DNA of 10,904 nucleotides from Thermoplasmatota archaeon (lineage in GTDB: Archaea; Thermoplasmatota; Thermoplasmata; UBA10834): assembly GCA_022848805.1 (NCBI GenBank), contig JAJISI010000034.1:1-10904 (forward strand), read 5' to 3'. The number at the start of each line of letters is the position of its first letter. Within the stretch, counting starts at the first letter, position 1. This document shows, piece after piece, positions 6,250 to 10,904 of this stretch. A program made the position numbers and the translations under genes. Below the pieces are notes generated by a model. It did not search any database. It was not told the DNA's origin and saw only the letters and a program-made list of their open reading frames with translations.

Positions 6250-7569
6250 TCAGAGGGCGCCGTGATAGGACGGATAATCATAGGCGTCCTCACCCTCGAA
6301 GAAACAATAGTGGGCCTTCGTGAAACCGCGCTTGAACTCCCTGACTGAGTCCTTCACTTCCGTCGGAGGCCTGGATTTTATCACCACCCTGGAGACCAGC
6401 TCGGCGACCTCGGCCATGTCATTCTCCTTCATCCCCAGTCGGGTGACCTCCTGGGAGCCTATCCTGATACCGCTCGGCCTGACGGGGTCGTCGTCCCAAG
6501 GGAGTAGGTTCTTGTTGACGATGATGTTCGCGTCCTCGAGGGATTTCGCGACCTTCGCCCCGCCATGATGCCCCTTGACATCCACGACGATGGTGTGGGA
6601 CTTCGTGAAACCGTTGGGCTCGCACAACACGTCGAACCCTCGCTCGTGCAGCGCCTGGGCTAGGGCTTTCGCGTTCCTTATGGTCTGGTCCGCATAGGCC
6701 TCTCCGAACTCCCTCGTCTCGGCCAGCGTCACTGCCAGCGCGGCCACTGAATGAAGATGGTGATTGCTCGTGACTCCGGGGAACACACCTCTTCTGAGTG
6801 CGGACTCCATCCCCTCCTTGACAAGGTCCGAGATGATCATGCCGTGCTGCGGCCCTGGAAGGGTCTTGTGGGTGCTCCCTGATATGATGTCGACGCCCTC
6901 TCTGAGCGGGTCCTGGAACCGGTTGCCCGCAATCAGACCAAGGACGTGTGCGGCGTCGTACCAGACGGTACATCCTATCTCGGCAAACGTGTCCTGCAGA
7001 TCCTTCAAAGGAGTGGGGAACAGATACACGGACTGTCCAAACAACGCGACTTTGGGCTTGACCTCCCTGAGAAGCCTCTTTGTCCCCTCGGGGTCGATGT
7101 TCATAGTCTCCCTGTCGAACGGGTAGTTGTGGCCCTTCACCCCCCTGAGGCCGAGGGCGCCGATCTTGGCGTGGGATATGTGACCTCCGTCGGAGAGACC
7201 CACCGCAGTCATTTTGTCTCCAGGCTTGGCGACCGCCATCAACACAGCAAGGTTTGCGACAGTCCCCGAAATGGATCTGACATCAGCGAACTTGCACCTG
7301 AACACCTCGCGAGCAAGCTCCTCACACACGCTTTCGATCTCGTCGATGAAGATGTTGCCCTGGTAGTATCGTTTGCCTGGAAGACCCTCGGCATATCTGT
7401 TGTGGAGGTCCGAGTTCATCACTTCTTTGGCTGCAGGGCTGAGAACGTTCTCCGAAGCAATCAGAGGGAGCGACTCCTTGAACCAGCTGTTGTGCTGGTC
7501 CGTCGTGTTCCGGATTTGTTGGACGATCTCCCTTGAAGTCTTCACGGTGGCAGGGAAACCGTCGAACAT
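6250..7569 (-). CDS. glyA: Serine hydroxymethyltransferase, archaeal type
   Basis: 439 aa from the ATG at 7569. The PLP enzyme interconverts serine and glycine while loading a one-carbon unit on a pterin carrier (tetrahydrofolate or an archaeal analogue). Seen: SLPLIASENVLSP (33-45), HNRYAEGLPGKRYYQG (56-71) for substrate and PLP binding, DGGH (H130, stacks on PLP), YDAAHVLG with D205 and H208, the PLP lysine in STHKT (K235), and the C-terminal LLPWDDDPVRPSGIRIG and TRLGM motifs of archaeal SHMT. The frame runs 37 codons further to a GTG at 7680, but those residues do not look like SHMT and the ATG at 7569 fits the usual N-terminus. However, no Shine-Dalgarno site or correctly spaced TATA precedes 7569; the promoter lies at 7711-7722. 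The start is therefore uncertain. Confidence 0.93.
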   Translation of the reverse strand: MFDGFPATVKTSREIVQQIRNTTDQHNSWFKESLPLIASENVLSPAAKEVMNSDLHNRYAEGLPGKRYYQGNIFIDEIESVCEELAREVFRCKFADVRSISGTVANLAVLMAVAKPGDKMTAVGLSDGGHISHAKIGALGLRGVKGHNYPFDRETMNIDPEGTKRLLREVKPKVALFGQSVYLFPTPLKDLQDTFAEIGCTVWYDAAHVLGLIAGNRFQDPLREGVDIISGSTHKTLPGPQHGMIISDLVKEGMESALRRGVFPGVTSNHHLHSVAALAVTLAETREFGEAYADQTIRNAKALAQALHERGFDVLCEPNGFTKSHTIVVDVKGHHGGAKVAKSLEDANIIVNKNLLPWDDDPVRPSGIRIGSQEVTRLGMKENDMAEVAELVSRVVIKSRPPTEVKDSVREFKRGFTKAHYCFFEGEDAYDYPSYHGAL

Positions 7570-7710
7570 TAAAAACGTATTTGCCAAGACGCGACACCTG
7601 GTCGATTCGTCGCAAGGGATTACGACAAGCATCGGAAGGCGTCCGTGAATCATGAGGCTCAAAAGATCCAATGGTTCCACAGGAAGCGGTGGTCGGCGGA
7701 TTTCCAGATA

Positions 7711-7722
7711 GCTATTTATAAG
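7711..7722. promoter_or_regulatory. Shared divergent TATA region (glyA and the RHH gene)
   Basis: GCTATTTATAAG can be read as a TATA box on both strands (CTATTTATAA forward, TTATAAATAG reverse). Forward it predicts a start near 7744, 16 nt before the RHH gene ATG at 7760. Reverse it predicts a start near 7690, 10 nt before the in-frame GTG at 7680 and about 120 nt before the preferred glyA ATG. A small imperfect palindrome GACAATTCGTC follows at 7729-7739 and could be an operator. With one TATA serving both directions, the two genes could compete for or share control. Confidence 0.45.
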
Positions 7723-7759
7723 GTGTGCGACAATTCGTCATACGAGGCTCTGAGAATAC

Positions 7760-8161
7760 ATGTCTGCCAGGTCAGCTCGTCTGAACGTCAGGATCCCGGA
7801 GGATGATCTCAAGGAGCTTGAGGCCATACGAGAGAGGACAGGCCAGCAGACGGTTTCGGACGTCGCGAGGGATGCCATTGCCGCGTACGTCGGCGATGAG
7901 GCGATGTCCTGGAACTCAGACAAGATCACAGCGACGATACCTTCCGCCCTTGCAGACGATGTTGATATGTTCATAGCCAGCGGAGACGCCAGCGATGTCT
8001 CCCAGGCTGTGACCCTCGCGCTAACGACATGGGTCGAGGAGAGGAAGCGCTACTACCTCGAAGGGAAGGACGCAATCAGGAGTAAGATCGCGGAGACCAC
8101 GAACGAACGCGACACGAGGAAGGGGATGTCCCGGGTCGCGTCGAAGATGAGAATCAAGTGA
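7760..8161 (+). CDS. Tandem ribbon-helix-helix (CopG/MetJ-like) DNA-binding protein
   Basis: 133 aa from an ATG. Ribbon-helix-helix proteins normally dimerise, using a two-stranded ribbon to read the major groove. This one has two RHH units in one chain: residues 5-44 (ribbon RLNVRIP, then DLKELEAIRERTG and TVSDVARDAIAAYV) and 54-95 (ribbon KITATIP, then ALADDVDMFIASG and DVSQAVTLALTTWVEE). It could thus form an intramolecular pseudo-dimer. The remaining 38 residues are basic and probably unstructured or RNA/DNA binding. It is divergent from glyA across a short shared promoter region, so autoregulation or control of glyA is possible (inference only). No toxin gene lies beside it, which makes an antitoxin role unlikely. 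A strongly structured RNA-like stretch begins immediately after its stop codon. Confidence 0.8.
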   Translation: MSARSARLNVRIPEDDLKELEAIRERTGQQTVSDVARDAIAAYVGDEAMSWNSDKITATIPSALADDVDMFIASGDASDVSQAVTLALTTWVEERKRYYLEGKDAIRSKIAETTNERDTRKGMSRVASKMRIK

Positions 8162-8251
8162 AGTGCCCGCGGCAAGCCAAGGCACTGAGAGCCTCACGCA
8201 AGAGACGGTCGGGGGACCGCAAGTCGCCCGCTGTCAGCACGAACAGAAGGG

Positions 8252-8284
8252 AAGGATGGGCCAGCCTACAAGGCCAAGGATGGG
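8252..8284 (+). repeat. Direct repeat of AAGGATGGG (two copies)
   Basis: The 9-mer AAGGATGGG occurs at 8252-8260 and 8276-8284, start to start 24 bp, on either side of a GGCC-AGCCTACAA-GGCC potential hairpin. It lies inside the structured stretch after the RHH gene and may be exposed single-stranded in an RNA. Confidence 0.4.
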
Positions 8285-8294
8285 ATGCACCGAC

Positions 8295-8328
8295 GAGGGG
8301 GCTTCGGCCCTCTCAAGGCACTTTTTTT
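8295..8328 (+). terminator. UUCG hairpin plus T-run terminator
   Basis: GAGGGGGC (8295-8302) pairs with GCCCTCTC (8307-8314), including one G-T wobble, around a TTCG tetraloop. Eight bases later come seven Ts (8322-8328). It ends any plus-strand transcript from the RHH gene before it meets the convergent PGI/PMI gene (ends 8367). Confidence 0.6.
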
Positions 8329-8366
8329 ATTCATCAATGCTTCGAGAACATAAGCTGTTCGATCGG

Positions 8367-9413
8367 TCAAGTGCCCTTTTCTGAGAGTATCTTCTTGAGG
8401 GCATCGATAGGCTCTGTCGTCGATGGGTCCTCCCCCCTGAGCAGGGCCGCGTATATGCTGGTGAAGTCGCCGACGATCACAAGGGAGAACATCTTCGCGA
8501 GAAGAGATCGCCCCATGGCGGTTGAGACAAAAACCCTGACGCGATCTTTAAGCATGTCCTTCGTGGCAGCGACCCTTCGTGCCATCATGCCGTCGCACAT
8601 GTCGTGGTCCAGGAATATCATCGAATAGCCCTGGCATCTACCGTCGCCGACCCAGCCGACTATGCCGTTGTGGTTCATCTCAGGCAGCTCGTCGCTGAAC
8701 GCTATCACCTTCGCGTTCTCGTTGAACTGGTTCGCCCACCTCTTCGCCACCGGCACGGACAGGCCATATCCAATGGAAACAGGGACAGTCCCGTGCAGCT
8801 CGTGCGCCAGCTTCTTGGCGGGGTTCTCCGATGTCCCGACAGCAGGACCACAGTCGGATATGATTCTGCTAAGGACGGTGGCCGTCTCCCCCATGTCTTC
8901 TGTAGCTTCAGTTATCCCGGCACTCTCAAGTATTCCCACGATCGCACCGAACACGTGGCCCACGGTCGCGCGCGGGACCAGACCTGACGGGACTTCGCAG
9001 TGGACGGTTCCCCTGTCTTCCGCGACTGTCTTCAACCGGCCCCCCGAGGAGACCGCTACGACTTCGGCCCCACTGGCAAAAGCGCTGTCGGCCATGCTGA
9101 GCGTCTCTTCGGTGTCGCCAGAGTAGCTCACGGCGATGACAAGAGAACCGGGCCCCACATGCGCAGGGACGGAATAGGATCTCGTCACTTCACAAGGGAT
9201 CCTGCAGGATTCCGACAGCCATGTGGATATCATGTCGCCACCTATTGCGGAGCCTCCCAGGCCGCAGATGACGATGTTACTGATGTCATCGTGCTCGATC
9301 TGTGCCGAGCGGCCGACGAGATTCGAGTCCCTAAGGTGGCCAGGCATGTCGGCAGCCATCTGTAGCATGTTGCGCGTGTCGACATTGCGGATGTGGTCAA
9401 GCGAATCTAGCAT
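8367..9413 (-). CDS. Bifunctional phosphoglucose/phosphomannose isomerase
   Basis: 348 aa, a normal length for the archaeal PGI/PMI family, which interconverts fructose 6-phosphate with both glucose 6-phosphate and mannose 6-phosphate and so links glycolysis/gluconeogenesis to mannose-containing glycan synthesis. Two SIS (sugar isomerase) domains are visible: the first with GLGGSAIGGD (51-60) and the phosphate-binding SYSGDTEETL (96-105), the second ending in SLVIVGDFTSIYAALLRGEDP. The conserved VPRA segment (145-149, here VPRAT) and EMNHN (E245, H248), which carries catalytic residues in the family, are present. The ATG at 9413 precedes a typical N-terminus and a TATA box 29 bp upstream implies a leaderless mRNA. 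It is divergent from the ABC transporter gene and convergent with the RHH gene and its RNA. Confidence 0.92.
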   Translation of the reverse strand: MLDSLDHIRNVDTRNMLQMAADMPGHLRDSNLVGRSAQIEHDDISNIVICGLGGSAIGGDMISTWLSESCRIPCEVTRSYSVPAHVGPGSLVIAVSYSGDTEETLSMADSAFASGAEVVAVSSGGRLKTVAEDRGTVHCEVPSGLVPRATVGHVFGAIVGILESAGITEATEDMGETATVLSRIISDCGPAVGTSENPAKKLAHELHGTVPVSIGYGLSVPVAKRWANQFNENAKVIAFSDELPEMNHNGIVGWVGDGRCQGYSMIFLDHDMCDGMMARRVAATKDMLKDRVRVFVSTAMGRSLLAKMFSLVIVGDFTSIYAALLRGEDPSTTEPIDALKKILSEKGT

Positions 9414-9438
9414 GATGTCAGGGAAAAGGAGGCTGGAG

Positions 9439-9446
9439 TAATAAAC
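9439..9446 (-). promoter_or_regulatory. TATA box for PGI/PMI
   Basis: The minus strand reads GTTTATTA, centred about 29 bp before the ATG at 9413, so transcription should begin within two or three bases of the start codon. No Shine-Dalgarno site lies between them, consistent with a leaderless mRNA. Confidence 0.5.
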
Positions 9447-9458
9447 CTAGCTTCTAGG
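9446..9458. promoter_or_regulatory. Short inverted repeat at the PGI/PMI promoter, possible operator
   Basis: CCTAG-CTT-CTAGG is a perfect 5-bp inverted repeat directly upstream of, and touching, the PGI/PMI TATA box. It occupies the position of the TFB-recognition element and could be a regulator site. The rest of the 187-bp gap (9414-9600) holds no gene. A repeat this short can occur by chance. Confidence 0.25.
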
Positions 9459-9493
9459 AACCCTACATTGCTGGCCGAGCGCCCCACCAAAAA

Positions 9494-9500
9494 GGTAATA
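9494..9500 (+). promoter_or_regulatory. Weak TATA-like box for the ABC transporter gene
   Basis: GGTAATA, preceded by an A-rich run (CAAAAA), is the only A/T-rich promoter-like element before the gene at 9601. It predicts a start near 9524 and a leader of about 75 nt, consistent with this gene having a clear Shine-Dalgarno site. An eight-C run follows at 9503. Confidence 0.25.
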
Positions 9501-9590
9501 TGCCCCCCCCGGATAGACAGCATCGTAACACGTGCGGCTCGTGAGAGAGAGGGATTCGGAAATTCGCGCGACTGCCGCATGCATCCAGTA

Positions 9591-9597
9591 GGTGAGG
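9591..9597 (+). promoter_or_regulatory. Shine-Dalgarno site fixing the ABC transporter start
   Basis: GGTGAGG, complementary to the 3' end of 16S rRNA, lies three bases before the ATG at 9601. It is the clearest Shine-Dalgarno site in the window, in contrast to the leaderless-looking genes, and decides the start. Confidence 0.6.
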
Positions 9598-9600
9598 CAT

Positions 9601-10904
9601 ATGAGCGAATCAGACCAGATACAAACCACAGAGGAATGCTCGGAACCAGACCACATCGTCGTGGTCAAGGATGTCACGAAGACCTATGACACTGGCAAGG
9701 TGAAGGTCGAGGCACTCCGAGGTGTGAGCATCTCGATCAAGCGCGGGGAGATGGTGGCGGTGATGGGGCCGTCCGGGTGCGGCAAGACGACCCTCCTCAA
9801 CTGCATGTCTGGGCTGGACGACCTCACTGATGGCGAGGTGGTCATCGGGGGGATACCGCTCACATCTATGTCGGACCGCGAGCGCACCCGATACAGGGCG
9901 GAGAAGATAGGATTCATATTCCAGGCATACAACCTGCTCCCCGTCCTCACGGCCGCCGAGAACGTCGAGCTACCCCTGCTTCTCGGGGGGCGCAACCCGA
10001 GGGACGCCAGAGAGAGGGCCCTGGAGGCGCTGGACTCTGTGGGCCTGAGGGAGTGGGAGACCCACAAACCAGCCGAACTGTCCGGCGGAGAGCAGCAGCG
10101 CGTAACGATCGCACGATCCCTGGTCAACGATCCGGAGATAGTATTCGGTGACGAGCCAACGGGAAACCTCGATAGCGAGATATCAGGGGAGGTGATGACC
10201 CTCCTGAAGAGCCTTAACAAGAAGAACAAACAGACATTCATAATCGTAACCCACGACTACAACGTGGGCAAGATGGCGATCAGGAACATCTCGCGAAGGA
10301 AGAGATTCGTGGTGATTGTCGTCTCGGGGCTGCTGATTGCCACGGCCATGATATCTGGGTCACTGGTCGTAGGGGACACCCTCGACTACATCATCAAGCA
10401 GGAAACCTTCGATAACACCGGCGAGGTCGACATAGTCGTGTACGCCACCGACGAGGCCGGCGACATGACTTACTTCAATCAGAGCATCGCGACCGACCTC
10501 ATGTCAGCGGTCGATGCCGGAGCTCTACCGCATGTGGACAAACTTGCCCCGGCGGTCAGGGAATGGCTGCCAGTCATCAACCCCAGCCTCAACTCGTCCT
10601 CTCCGAGGGTGACCATCTTCGGCTTCGACCCGTCCCACATGGTCAACAGTCTTCTCGACGAGAGCGGAAATCCGGTAACCGCAGATTTGCTGGCGAACGG
10701 GAGCGCCGTAATCAACTCGGTACTCGCTGAGGACCTGGAGGCGGGAGTCGGCGACACTGTCATCGTGTTTAACGACACGGGCGCACCCATGCCGTTCACG
10801 GTCGCGCTCATCGCCCAGGATTCGGGCATGGCGCTGTGGTTTGGCGATGCGATACTGTTCGCAGAACTTTCCTTCGTGCAGGCGACCATAGGCTCTGGGC
10901 CTGG
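9601..10904 (+). CDS. ABC transporter: LolD/MacB-type ATPase fused to FtsX-like permease, 3' partial
   Basis: The frame runs unbroken from the ATG at 9601 to the window edge (434 codons). Residues 1-220 are an ATP-binding subunit: Walker A GPSGCGKT (56-63), Q-loop Q108, signature LSGGEQ (160-165), Walker B ending GDE (183-185), D-loop GNLD (188-191) and switch H218 in VTHD. The pattern GDEPTGNLD is typical of the LolD/MacB/FtsE group. At residue 225 the chain becomes an FtsX/MacB-type permease: MAIRNISRRKRF, a membrane helix at 236-254, then GSLVVGDTLD and a long extracytoplasmic MacB-like region. MacB is also an ATPase-permease fusion, but here the last ATPase strand/helix (usually DRIIxxxDGxI) and the linker are absent, so this may be a shortened fusion, an in-frame deletion joining two genes, or an assembly collapse. 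Substrate unknown; lipoprotein, peptide or lipid export is the family norm. Confidence 0.85.
   Translation, partial: MSESDQIQTTEECSEPDHIVVVKDVTKTYDTGKVKVEALRGVSISIKRGEMVAVMGPSGCGKTTLLNCMSGLDDLTDGEVVIGGIPLTSMSDRERTRYRAEKIGFIFQAYNLLPVLTAAENVELPLLLGGRNPRDARERALEALDSVGLREWETHKPAELSGGEQQRVTIARSLVNDPEIVFGDEPTGNLDSEISGEVMTLLKSLNKKNKQTFIIVTHDYNVGKMAIRNISRRKRFVVIVVSGLLIATAMISGSLVVGDTLDYIIKQETFDNTGEVDIVVYATDEAGDMTYFNQSIATDLMSAVDAGALPHVDKLAPAVREWLPVINPSLNSSSPRVTIFGFDPSHMVNSLLDESGNPVTADLLANGSAVINSVLAEDLEAGVGDTVIVFNDTGAPMPFTVALIAQDSGMALWFGDAILFAELSFVQATIGSGP

Larger units (their letters stand above)
8162..8328 (+). ncRNA. Putative structured RNA or long 3' UTR after the RHH gene
   Basis: About 167 nt begin at the RHH stop codon and end in a T-run, with several stems visible by eye. 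AAGTGCC at 8161-8167 can pair with GGCACTT at 8317-8323, closing the whole element. The same AGTGCC (8162-8167) can instead pair locally with GGCACT at 8181-8186. CGGTC-GGGG-GACCG forms a hairpin at 8206-8219, and an 8-bp stem with a UUCG tetraloop spans 8295-8314. The nonamer AAGGATGGG appears twice (8252, 8276). I do not recognise SRP RNA, RNase P RNA, tRNA or a known riboswitch, and I saw no TATA box about 27 bp upstream, so it may be a processed 3' UTR. The frames across it show no recognisable protein. Existence of structure is well supported; identity is not. Confidence 0.45.

Noticed and set aside
7760..8161. RHH protein as the antitoxin of a toxin-antitoxin pair
   Set aside because: There is no adjacent small toxin gene; the downstream stretch is structured RNA-like and the next gene is a convergent metabolic enzyme.
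8367..8376. Repeat of CAAGTGCCC at the end of PGI/PMI matching the start of the structured element
   Set aside because: Here the bases encode the last residues (KGT) of PGI/PMI; the match is short and probably coincidental.
8158..8628. A 156-codon plus-strand frame from the RHH stop into the PGI/PMI gene
   Set aside because: It crosses the UUCG hairpin and T-run and then reads antisense to PGI/PMI; the composition is not protein-like.
9684..10241. A 185-codon minus-strand frame opposite the ABC ATPase
   Set aside because: It is antisense to every ATPase motif and consists of low-complexity Ser/Arg/Leu sequence.
1..10904. tRNA genes, rRNA, CRISPR array, insertion sequences, inteins
   Set aside because: No T-loop plus acceptor stem pattern, no regularly spaced repeats, no transposase-like frame, and no interruption at the rfcS Walker or SRC motifs was found on reading both strands.

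Overview
The window reads as a chromosomal segment of a euryarchaeote, most probably in the Thermoplasmatota. The evidence is gene content: the replication factor C small subunit, ribosomal protein L40e, an archaeal-type serine hydroxymethyltransferase, a TtuA-type tRNA thiolation enzyme, a bifunctional phosphoglucose/phosphomannose isomerase of the type seen in Thermoplasma and Crenarchaeota, and multi-zinc-finger topoisomerase I. Archaeal-style TATA boxes fit this, several lying 27-30 bp ahead of start codons without a Shine-Dalgarno site. The lineage call is inference from protein character, not a database match. No CRISPR array, insertion sequence, tRNA or rRNA was found.

Layout. Positions 1-573 hold the zinc-finger tail of DNA topoisomerase I (cut off at the left edge). 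From 616 to 3689 the minus strand carries a small two-helix membrane protein, a regulator made of two similar winged-helix halves, rpl40e (49 aa) and rfcS. Between the regulator and rpl40e lies about 330 bp without a convincing protein gene; its plus strand has a TATA-like box and a hairpin plus T-run, suggesting a short non-coding transcript. rfcS is divergent from ttuA (3785-4759), whose tail overlaps a convergent zinc-ribbon membrane protein (4701-5327). That gene sits behind an exported or anchored protein (5402-6187). glyA follows (6250-7569) and shares a short divergent promoter region with a tandem ribbon-helix-helix protein (7760-8161). Directly after that gene is a G/C-rich, strongly structured stretch (8162-8328) ending in a UUCG hairpin and seven Ts. 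The minus-strand PGI/PMI gene (8367-9413) is divergent from an ABC transporter gene (9601 to the right edge).

How the genes relate. Most are housekeeping functions in short or single-gene transcription units: topology (topA), clamp loading (rfcS), translation (rpl40e, ttuA), one-carbon metabolism (glyA) and sugar-phosphate interconversion (PGI/PMI). The less ordinary items are the structured RNA candidate after the RHH gene, the plus-strand RNA candidate at about 2262-2384, the ABC reading frame in which the ATPase runs straight into an FtsX/MacB-like permease with the usual ATPase C-terminus missing, and a membrane protein whose conserved-looking N-terminus extends upstream with no ATG, GTG or TTG. 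I do not see a clear defence system or mobile system; the best candidates for something undescribed are the two RNAs.
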